Assembly: GCF_014642915.1 (NCBI RefSeq)
Contig: NZ_BMJE01000008.1
Span: 62,001 to 126,000, forward strand
Source of the DNA: Flavobacterium suaedae
Lineage (GTDB): Bacteria > Bacteroidota > Bacteroidia > Flavobacteriales > Flavobacteriaceae
DNA: 64,000 nucleotides
Direction of reading: 5' to 3'
Shown here: positions 24,650 to 31,219 of the stretch, one piece after another
How positions within the stretch are numbered: the stretch's first letter is position 1
Layout: each line of letters starts with the position of its first letter
Notes under the pieces: generated by a model
Told to the model about the DNA's origin: nothing
What the model saw: the letters and a program-made list of their open reading frames with translations, nothing else
Databases searched by the model: none
Program-made: the position numbers and the translations under genes

Positions 24650-25301
24650 TGTTTTCGTCTTTTTCTAAATACTTGTCAATTAAGTAATGCCCCAAATATA
24701 TTAAAGGCGTTAATAATATGGCTACAACCAGCTTAATAGTATAACCTGTAAGCCCCGAAGCTATATAGGTAGGTGTATCCATTTTTCCGGTAAGCCAAAA
24801 AGCAATACCTAGTACAATAAAACTATCAAAAAACTGCGATATGACAGTAGAGCCTGTAGTACGCAACCATATCATTTTTTTACCTGTTTTCTTTTTAAAG
24901 AAGTGAAATATAGTAATATCTATAAGCTGAGAAACTAAAAAAGCAGTAATACTCCCTACAATAATCCATAAGCTCTGCCCGAATACAGCATTAAATTGTG
25001 AGTCCGTTACATTAGGTAAATCAGTAGAGGCAGGTATCCCCATTGATAAATACAGGATTACAAAACAGTATGCTATTAAACCTGTAGTTATATATGATAG
25101 TTTTTTAACGCCACTGCGCCCAAAATATTCATTAATAAGGTCGGTAGTAACAAAAACTACTGGCCAGGGCAAAATACCTATGCTGACAACATAAGGACCT
25201 ATATTGATTAGTTTGCTGCCTATTAATTCGGCAACAATAGCATTGGTTATAAATATACCGGCAAGGATTACATATATGATGCCTTTGCGGGTTTTAAACA
25301 T
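24642..25301 (-). CDS. Queuosine precursor transporter, YhhQ family
   Basis: A 219-residue integral membrane protein with about six helices, matching the YhhQ/QPTR (DUF165, VUT-1) family that imports queuosine precursors (preQ0/preQ1 or queuine). Features include AELIGSKLINIGPYVVS, FVTTDLINEYFGRSGVKK and the later SQFFDSFIVLGIAFW. I looked for a preQ1 riboswitch upstream and saw none. It overlaps tag by 8 bases. Confidence 0.9.
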   Translation of the reverse strand: MFKTRKGIIYVILAGIFITNAIVAELIGSKLINIGPYVVSIGILPWPVVFVTTDLINEYFGRSGVKKLSYITTGLIAYCFVILYLSMGIPASTDLPNVTDSQFNAVFGQSLWIIVGSITAFLVSQLIDITIFHFFKKKTGKKMIWLRTTGSTVISQFFDSFIVLGIAFWLTGKMDTPTYIASGLTGYTIKLVVAILLTPLIYLGHYLIDKYLEKDENNG

Positions 25302-25618
25302 TTGTAATGTATTTTTTGATGTAAAAAATCAAAAGTAAACTATTTTTTACTTTTAGTAAGTTGAACAATTTTTAAAAAAAGCATATTGTTTTTTAGTAAT
25401 ATCAAATTTTAAGTATGCTAAAATAAAATACACGTAATAGTTAGGTGTACCCCTTTTTATTTTGGGTTTGTGTTCTATATTTGTTTTAAACAATAAGGTA
25501 ATTATCGTGAAAACAGGGAATCCTAAAGAGGTTGAATAGCGTTTGCTATACCTATATAGTTTATAATTTTTGTTTCGTTTGTTGAAAATAAAAATCCCGT
25601 TCTGTTTGAGCGGGATTT
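25302..25618. other. 317-base intergenic region with a possible small RNA
   Basis: No protein gene is visible. The left part is the A/T-rich upstream region of the YhhQ gene (minus strand). The right part has a plus-strand -7 box (TATATTTG, 25476-25483), a segment with internal stems, and a terminator at 25590-25620. Together these could define a ~130-base transcript, annotated separately. Confidence 0.6.
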
Positions 25619-25620
25619 TT
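25490..25620 (+). ncRNA. Candidate intergenic small RNA
   Basis: After a -7 box at 25476-25483, the plus strand contains AGGTA (25496-25500) that can pair with TACCT (25549-25553), enclosing a hairpin ATAGC-GTTT-GCTAT, and it ends in a good terminator. The stretch GAAAACAGGGAATCC recalls the first half of a cobalamin aptamer, but the rest does not follow that consensus. No gene lies downstream on this strand. Confidence 0.3.
25590..25620. terminator. Bidirectional intrinsic terminator
   Basis: Stem AAAAATCCCGTTC / GAGCGGGATTTTT (one G-U pair) with a TGTTT loop. On the minus strand it overlaps the stop codon of the 25619-26116 lipoprotein gene; on the plus strand it has a five-T tail. Confidence 0.82.
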
Positions 25621-26116
25621 AATTTAGTACAATCTGATAATATATAATTCCCTCAGGAATGTATGCAATAACTATTCTGGAGTTTGAACTGAAACAAACG
25701 GGTTTGGAGTTTGTTGTCCAATTTTCTTTTCTGTGTCTGATTAATTTCTCTGTCCAGTCTTCATTATTTTCATCACAATCTGTTTGATTATGGCTTTTAG
25801 TCCATAAGACTACATCATCTGGTTTTACTTTTACTACATATTGATAGTAGTAATCAGTAGGACCTAAGGATTCTGAGCTGTTCCTGTTATTAAACCCTCC
25901 TGTTTTAAAAAGATTATATTCAGCATCTAAAATTTCTGAGTGCAGGTTTATATTCTCGCTCAATGTTTTTATACGTTCTTCTTTTGATAGTTCTTTACTA
26001 TTGATGGTGTTATTGCTTTCAGAGCATCCAATTAATGTTACGGATAAAAATAATACCGCTAAAAAGCCTAAGAAATTATGCTTAATATTGAAATTAATTT
26101 TTTTAATAGTATTCAT
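25619..26116 (-). CDS. Lipoprotein of unknown function
   Basis: A 165-residue putative lipoprotein with a rather long signal sequence and lipobox Cys31 (TLIGC). The mature part is polar, with a helical start (SKEERIKTLSENINLHSEIL), a YYYQYVVKVKPDD strand and a CDENNEDWTEK acidic patch. I recognise no family. Its start overlaps the end of the preceding lipoprotein gene by 14 bases, so the two are a pair. Confidence 0.6.
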   Translation of the reverse strand: MNTIKKINFNIKHNFLGFLAVLFLSVTLIGCSESNNTINSKELSKEERIKTLSENINLHSEILDAEYNLFKTGGFNNRNSSESLGPTDYYYQYVVKVKPDDVVLWTKSHNQTDCDENNEDWTEKLIRHRKENWTTNSKPVCFSSNSRIVIAYIPEGIIYYQIVLN

Positions 26117-26798
26117 ATTCTCTTTTTAATGAGTAAACTACATTTTTGTTTCCATCTAAATACTCACAATAAACAGGATTACCTTTATCATCGGTTTTTT
26201 TATTAGCAAGAGTAATTTCATTGCCTCCCGGTTTCATTTCTTTGTTTTTTATGATAAGTTTTTTTAACCCTTTTTCAGAATATATAAAATCAGTTGATGA
26301 CTGCATTGTGACTAAATCATGTTTTGTATTTATAACCTTAGTAGTTGTTTTTATTACTCTATTTTCAGCATCTAGCTTTTGCTCTAATTCCGAAAGCGTA
26401 GTACTATTATGAAATTTATTTTTTGCAATAATTGTATGGCTATCAACAACACGATATGTTCCTGTGTTAAGAGTGTCTTTGCTGTTTTTCTTATACGTAA
26501 CAAAGGTTCTTATAGAATCATTTTCAGGGTAGTTGTAATACGTGATTTGAGTTAAATTAAAACTGTCGTCAGTCTGGTCATATTCATTATATTCTTCTGT
26601 TTTTACTAAGTTTCCCGATTCGTTGTAATACGACACCTTTTTTGCCTGCATTTGATGTGCTGCATAACTGGAAAACTCTGTAATTTTTTTAGGTTTACCG
26701 TTTAATTCTTCTATAGCCCAGTCTTGAGGGAAATTACTTTTAGTAGAACAACTGATTATAAATAATGATGATACTAGTAGTAGAAATTTAATTTTCAT
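26103..26798 (-). CDS. Lipoprotein with repeating beta-strand pattern, function unknown
   Basis: A 231-residue lipoprotein (lipobox Cys17, FIISC). The mature part has repeated short strands with the pattern KVSYYNESGNLVKTEEYNEY, TQITYYNYPENDS and VYCEYLDGNKNVVYSLKREY, similar to the RHS/YD-like or MORN-like repeats seen in many Bacteroidetes lipoproteins. No catalytic motif is seen. It overlaps the next lipoprotein gene by 14 bases and follows the tsf terminator on the same strand. Confidence 0.62.
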   Translation of the reverse strand: MKIKFLLLVSSLFIISCSTKSNFPQDWAIEELNGKPKKITEFSSYAAHQMQAKKVSYYNESGNLVKTEEYNEYDQTDDSFNLTQITYYNYPENDSIRTFVTYKKNSKDTLNTGTYRVVDSHTIIAKNKFHNSTTLSELEQKLDAENRVIKTTTKVINTKHDLVTMQSSTDFIYSEKGLKKLIIKNKEMKPGGNEITLANKKTDDKGNPVYCEYLDGNKNVVYSLKREYEYY

Positions 26799-26848
26799 TT
26801 TGAGGAAAGAGGTTATAGGTTTGTATATAGTTCATTATAAGCTAAAAT

Positions 26849-26880
26849 AAAAAATCCCGCTCAATATGAACGGGATTTCT
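26849..26880 (-). terminator. Intrinsic terminator of the rplM-rpsI-rpsB-tsf operon
   Basis: Stem AAATCCCG / CGGGATTT with a loop containing a partially paired extension, and A's on the left that read as U's on the minus strand, 27 bases after the tsf stop. Confidence 0.78.
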
Positions 26881-26906
26881 TTATTTTTAAAACGTTTGGC
26901 TTTTAA

Positions 26907-27731
26907 TTAACCAAGAGCAACTCTTTTAAATCCTGTAACAGTTAAATCACCGTTTACAGATTTTACGTATTCGCTAACGCTTTGTTTGTTGTCTTTAATA
27001 TATGCTTGGTTAACAAGAGTGTTATCTTTAAAGAAACGACCTAATTTACCTTTAGCAATGTTATCAAGCATAGCTTCCGGCTTACCTTCCTGACGAAGTT
27101 GGTCTTTAGCTATCTCAATTTCTTTCTCAACAGTTTCTGCATCTACACCTTCTTCATTAAGTGCTAGTGGAGCCATTGCAGCAGCCTGCATAGCAACATT
27201 ACGAGAAGCTTCTTCAGCACCGTCTACATTTGCAGAAAGGCTTACTATTGTAGCTATTTTGTTACCTGCGTGTATGTAAGAACCTACGTAAGCACCATTA
27301 AGAGTTTCGAAAGAACCTATTTCTATTTTCTCTCCTATAACACCTGTTTGCTCAGTTAGTTTTTCTTCTACTGTAATACCGTTAAAGTCAGCAGCAAGGA
27401 ATTCTTCTTTAGTACTGTAGTTAAGCGCAAGCTTAGCAAGATCAGTAGCCAGAGTAGTGAAAGACTCGTTTTTAGCAACAAAGTCAGTTTCACAGTTAAG
27501 AGAAATAACTACACCGTGAGTGTTGTCATCATTAACTACAGCTATAACAGCACCTTCTGTAGATTCTCTGTCAGCTCTTTTAGCAGCAACTTTTTGCCCT
27601 TGTTTACGAAGTACTTCGATAGCTTTATCAAAATCACCATCGGCCTCAACAAGTGCTTTTTTACAGTCCATCATACCTGCACCTGTAGTCTGTCTTAATT
27701 TATTTACGTCTGCAGCAGTAATATTTGCCAT
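26907..27731 (-). CDS. tsf: Elongation factor Ts
   Basis: A 274-residue guanine-nucleotide exchange factor for EF-Tu. The N-terminal UBA-like domain (ITAADVNKLRQTTGAGMMDC, then KKALVEADGDFDKAIEVLRK) and the TDFVAKNESF core that inserts near the EF-Tu nucleotide site are present. Length is normal for Bacteroidetes. It is downstream of rpsB with a 101-base gap, in the same operon. Confidence 0.98.
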   Translation of the reverse strand: MANITAADVNKLRQTTGAGMMDCKKALVEADGDFDKAIEVLRKQGQKVAAKRADRESTEGAVIAVVNDDNTHGVVISLNCETDFVAKNESFTTLATDLAKLALNYSTKEEFLAADFNGITVEEKLTEQTGVIGEKIEIGSFETLNGAYVGSYIHAGNKIATIVSLSANVDGAEEASRNVAMQAAAMAPLALNEEGVDAETVEKEIEIAKDQLRQEGKPEAMLDNIAKGKLGRFFKDNTLVNQAYIKDNKQSVSEYVKSVNGDLTVTGFKRVALG

Positions 27732-27832
27732 TTTGAAAAGAATTTATTTGTTAAAAATGAAAGTCGTTATGTTAGTAATGGCTACAAAAGTAAACATATA
27801 CCAACACAACGACTTTATTGTAATGTTATATT

Positions 27833-28609
27833 TTATTCTTCGGTAGCAGTTGTGTTAGCTTCTGCTTTTTCAGTAGCTTTTTCTGCCTTTTGTTCTTGCT
27901 GTTGTTGGTCTTTTTCAGATTTTCTTTCAGCAAGACCATCTTTAATAGAATCTGTTACTAAAGATAAAATCTTGTCAATTGATTTAGAAGCATCATCATT
28001 TGCTGGTATTACATAATCAACCTGACGTGGGTCAGAGTTAGTATCTACCATTGCAAAAACCGGAATGTTTAATTTGTGAGCTTCTTTTACTGCGATGTGT
28101 TCAGCTTTAATATCTACAATGAATAACGCAGCCGGTAGCCTTGTCATGTCAGCTATAGAACCTAGGTTTTTATCTAGTTTTGCACGTAGACGGTCAACCT
28201 GTAAGCGCTCTTTTTTAGATAGCGTGTTAAATGTACCGTCTTTCTTCATTCTGTCTATCGAAGCCATTTTCTTAATAGCTTTACGAATAGTAACGAAATT
28301 TGTTAGCATACCACCTGGCCATCTTTCTGTAATGTATGGCATGTTAGCAGCAGCAGCTTTTTCGGCAACTATGTCTTTTGCCTGCTTTTTAGTAGCAACA
28401 AATAATACTTTTCTGCCTGATGCAGCAATTTTTTTAAGCGCTTCGTTAGCCTCTTCTATTTTAGCTGCAGTTTTATATAGGTTGATAATGTGTATTCCAT
28501 TACGCTCCATATAAATATAAGGAGCCATGTTCGGGTCCCATTTTCTGGTCATGTGTCCAAAGTGTACACCTGCTTCCAGTAAGTCTTTTACATCTATGTT
28601 ATTTGCCAT
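27833..28609 (-). CDS. rpsB: 30S ribosomal protein S2
   Basis: A 258-residue S2 protein: LLEAGVHFGHMTRKWDPNM at the N-terminus, ITERWPGGMLTNF, and PVFAMVDTNSDPRQVDYVIP. A C-terminal Lys/Gln/Glu-rich extension (about 228-258) goes beyond the conserved core. It is preceded by a 189-base gap after rpsI that holds structured sequence and may be an autoregulatory leader. Confidence 0.98.
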   Translation of the reverse strand: MANNIDVKDLLEAGVHFGHMTRKWDPNMAPYIYMERNGIHIINLYKTAAKIEEANEALKKIAASGRKVLFVATKKQAKDIVAEKAAAANMPYITERWPGGMLTNFVTIRKAIKKMASIDRMKKDGTFNTLSKKERLQVDRLRAKLDKNLGSIADMTRLPAALFIVDIKAEHIAVKEAHKLNIPVFAMVDTNSDPRQVDYVIPANDDASKSIDKILSLVTDSIKDGLAERKSEKDQQQQEQKAEKATEKAEANTTATEE

Positions 28610-28648
28610 TTTTGTAATAGTTTACGTTCTGTTGAGTAAGCAATGTTC

Positions 28649-28782
28649 AGGTGGCGATTTTTTCGGCCCTGCCCATTTAGATGCTAAACTAACCTCCGCC
28701 TCGGCGAAGCAACAATAACTAATTTTTTAAATTTTAATAAAAATAAATTGCTCAGGCTTGGATTATTGGTATCCTTGCCAAA
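28649..28782 (-). promoter_or_regulatory. Candidate structured rpsB leader
   Basis: Between rpsI and rpsB the minus strand contains a hairpin just after the rpsI stop (GGC..GGAT / ATCC..GCC, 28755-28779) and a 6-bp hairpin with tetraloop (CTTCGC-CGAG-GCGGAG, 28694-28709). Parts of the latter (GGCG, AGGT) can also pair with CGCC and ACCT at 28649-28656 in a crossing arrangement, as in a pseudoknot. Such leaders are typical of S2 feedback control, but this one is not proven. Confidence 0.4.
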
Positions 28783-28798
28783 AGCATGTAATAAAATA

Positions 28799-29185
28799 TT
28801 AACGTTTAGAGAACTGGAATTTCTTACGAGCTTTCTTCTGACCGAATTTCTTACGCTCTACCATTCTTGGGTCTCTTGTTAGTAAACCTTCCGGCTTAAG
28901 AGTTCCTCTGTTTTCAACGTCTACTTCACACATAGCTCTTGCAATAGCCATTCTTACAGCTTCTGCTTGCCCTGTGATACCACCACCATATACATTTACT
29001 TTTACATCAAAGTTTTCCAGGTTCTCTGTAAGCATAAGAGGCTGTTTTACCTTGTACTGTAATGTACCGGTAGGGAAATAAGTTTCTAATTCTTTTTTGT
29101 TAACCGTGATTTTCCCTGAACCTTCTGTTAGGTATACACGGGCAACAGCGGTTTTTCTTCTTCCAATTTTGTGGATAGTTGCCAT
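28799..29185 (-). CDS. rpsI: 30S ribosomal protein S9
   Basis: A 128-residue S9: [20 protein letters not shown] at the N-terminus, [20 protein letters not shown] in the middle and the C-terminal [12 protein letters not shown], whose last residues touch P-site tRNA. Its ATG overlaps the rplM stop by one base (TAATG), the usual tight L13-S9 coupling. Confidence 0.98.
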   Translation of the reverse strand: MATIHKIGRRKTAVARVYLTEGSGKITVNKKELETYFPTGTLQYKVKQPLMLTENLENFDVKVNVYGGGITGQAEAVRMAIARAMCEVDVENRGTLKPEGLLTRDPRMVERKKFGQKKARKKFQFSKR

Positions 29186-29640
29186 TACATCAAGTCGTTT
29201 AAGTTAACGGTTTTAGGACTCTGTGCCTCGTGCTTGTGCTCAGGACCTACATATACATTTAAATTGCGGAATAGCTCAGCACCTAATTTGTTTTTAGGAA
29301 GCATTCCTTTTACAGCTTTCTCTACTAAAATTGCAGGATTTTTGTCCTGAGCCATTTTAGCAGTTAAAATTCTCTGACCACCTGGGTAACCTGTGTGGCG
29401 GATGTATGTTTTCTCCTCCAGTTTGTTACCAGTTAGGTTGATCTTTTCTGCGTTAATAACAATTACGTTATCACCACAGTCTACGTGCGGAGTATAATTT
29501 GGCTTGTATTTGCCTCTTAAAAGTTTTGCAACTTTTGTAGCAAAGCGACCTAAATTATGACCCTCAGCGTCAACAACAATCCATTCTTTCTGAACGGTAG
29601 CCTTGTTAGCTGAAATTGTCTTGTAGCTTAATGTGTTCAC
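29185..29640 (-). CDS. rplM: 50S ribosomal protein L13
   Basis: A 151-residue L13, with [38 protein letters not shown] and [20 protein letters not shown]. It is the first gene of the rplM-rpsI-rpsB-tsf operon and has a strong consensus promoter 46 bases upstream. Confidence 0.98.
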   Translation of the reverse strand: MNTLSYKTISANKATVQKEWIVVDAEGHNLGRFATKVAKLLRGKYKPNYTPHVDCGDNVIVINAEKINLTGNKLEEKTYIRHTGYPGGQRILTAKMAQDKNPAILVEKAVKGMLPKNKLGAELFRNLNVYVGPEHKHEAQSPKTVNLNDLM

Positions 29641-29685
29641 AATAAATAATTTTAATTAAACATTCCGTCCCCAATAAAGGGAGTG

Positions 29686-29715
29686 CAAAATTACAATTAT
29701 TTGTCAGATATTCAA
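29686..29715 (-). promoter_or_regulatory. Promoter of the rplM operon
   Basis: On the minus strand TTG (29715-29713) and TAATTTTG (29693-29686) are separated by 19 bases, a full Bacteroidetes consensus. The short leader that follows starts with a small hairpin (TCCC-TTTATT-GGGGA). Confidence 0.82.
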
Positions 29716-29806
29716 ATAGGTAAATAAAAATTATTATTTAAAAGTTTATTTTAATATGTTGAAGTTTAGGTGAATTTATTTAAAATAGACTTTAAGGAGC
29801 TAATTT

Positions 29807-30541
29807 TTACTCGCTCAGTTCTTTAACTAATTTTAAATATTGTGGGTAATTGCACTTTCCGTTTTTATTGATATAACCTAAATTATTAAGACCGAACTCT
29901 AAATCATAAAGTATAGATGTTCTTTTTTCTATATTCTTAATATTTTTTATTTCTCTGCTTATTACTTTTGGTGAACAAACAAAACACTTGCCTAGTGCCC
30001 AAGAGGGTACTTCGCTAGCAGAAGCCCTATCTGCCCATAATACGGAGAAGAAAAGTTTTATAATTTCAACATCATTAGTTTTACAATAATATATAGGTAA
30101 GAGATCTAGTGTGGGTAGGTATAGCGCTTCATGATTTATTTCTACTTTTCTCCTTAATTTTTGTGAAGAAATATTTTTATGAAAAGCTAATGCATAATCT
30201 CTTTGTTGGTAAAACGCTTTCGATATAATTTGTTTTTGTTTTATTGTGTTTAAATTCTCAAGAAGTGAAATTCTACTTTTATGTATGTAGCCTTTTCGCT
30301 GTTTAAAAGACTTATCTGTTATTGTTTCAAACATTACAGCAATCCATTCCTCATTCGAGGAATAATTACAATAAAATATTTCTCCATTTTTTACTGTAGT
30401 GACTATTTCTGATGTTAGTTTAGCCTCTTTACGAATGTTGGTGTAACCGTCTTTATCTTTAATTATAGCAGGTTTCCATTCAGCATGAATAATTGAGCTG
30501 AATAGAATAAATACAATTAGTAAAAATTGTTTAGTATGCAT
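29807..30541 (-). CDS. Exported protein with bacterial SH3 domain
   Basis: A 244-residue protein with a signal peptide (cleavage near residue 20, IIHA|EW) followed by an SH3b domain (about 27-92: DGYTNIRKEAKLTSEIVTTV, GEIFYCNYSSNEEWIAV, RKGYIHKSRI). The C-terminal 150 residues are helical with several Cys (near CKTN, GKCFVC, GKCNYP), without a recognisable enzyme. SH3b domains usually bind cell wall peptides. It is low in GC relative to its neighbours and has its own spacing from the L13 operon. Confidence 0.65.
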   Translation of the reverse strand: MHTKQFLLIVFILFSSIIHAEWKPAIIKDKDGYTNIRKEAKLTSEIVTTVKNGEIFYCNYSSNEEWIAVMFETITDKSFKQRKGYIHKSRISLLENLNTIKQKQIISKAFYQQRDYALAFHKNISSQKLRRKVEINHEALYLPTLDLLPIYYCKTNDVEIIKLFFSVLWADRASASEVPSWALGKCFVCSPKVISREIKNIKNIEKRTSILYDLEFGLNNLGYINKNGKCNYPQYLKLVKELSE

Positions 30542-30575
30542 AGTGTGTTGAATGTTTAATCAAACATACGAAAAC

Positions 30576-31049
30576 TTACTCTAGAGGTCGTAAAGTGTTA
30601 CTGTAAGTAATTGTATAAGGTGTTTTACTGCCCGGATTTTTCTTTACATATATAAACTTATGTTTTTGGGCATCGTCAGCCTCAACAATAGTTTCTTCTT
30701 TGGTGTAGTTATCGCGTATTGTAGTGTTAAGCCTGTTATCCATACGCAGCGTTGCTGCAATGCCTGTACCTAAGTTGGTAACAGCGTATTCACTATATAG
30801 TCTTTTTTTATTGGTATCGGTTATTATTATTTGTTGCCCTTTATAGTTTTGAGTAAGTATTATAACAGAATAGTTACTACCTTCTGCGCTTAGTTTTTGT
30901 AAAAGGTCTTTTTTTTCAGCATCGCTTGCAGCCATAAAATCGTCTCTATATTGTACACCTTCTTTTTTGTCGCTTCCTGTTATAGACTTTACGGTATTAC
31001 AACTAATAGTTAATAATGATGCCAGTATTATTAAAGCTATTTTTTTCAT
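30576..31049 (-). CDS. Lipoprotein, function unknown
   Basis: A 157-residue lipoprotein (lipobox Cys17, LLTISC). The mature part has the helix FMAASDAEKKDLLQKLSAEG, then beta strands YSVIILTQNYKGQQIIITD and a threonine-rich C-terminal half (TPYTITYSNTLRPLE). I know no function for it. It is 34 bases upstream of the SH3-domain protein gene and may be co-transcribed with it. Confidence 0.6.
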   Translation of the reverse strand: MKKIALIILASLLTISCNTVKSITGSDKKEGVQYRDDFMAASDAEKKDLLQKLSAEGSNYSVIILTQNYKGQQIIITDTNKKRLYSEYAVTNLGTGIAATLRMDNRLNTTIRDNYTKEETIVEADDAQKHKFIYVKKNPGSKTPYTITYSNTLRPLE

Positions 31050-31155
31050 GCTCTCTTTTTTTTATATTTCAATTTTTTCAAAGATATATGCTGTGTTGTT
31101 TTTCGGGGAGTAGTTTAAGATATATATAACATTATATAGGTATAGGGGTAAAAAA

Positions 31156-31186
31156 CAAAAGGTCTCCTATGACAGAAGACCTTTTG
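31156..31186 (-). terminator. Intrinsic terminator of the susCDE-amylase operon
   Basis: Stem CAAAAGGTCT / AGACCTTTTG with an internal 11-base loop; on the minus strand it is followed by six U's. It lies 34 bases past the stop of the T9SS amylase gene. Confidence 0.88.
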
Positions 31187-31219
31187 CACTTAACATAAAA
31201 AAACTAACCCAACAAATTT

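Noticed and set aside
25302..25440. preQ1 riboswitch upstream of the YhhQ transporter gene
   Set aside because: The function would suit it, but I find no preQ1 aptamer core in the minus-strand leader.
25501..25555. Full cobalamin riboswitch
   Set aside because: Only the first block resembles the consensus. The CCCGCAACTGT region and a downstream gene on the same strand are missing.
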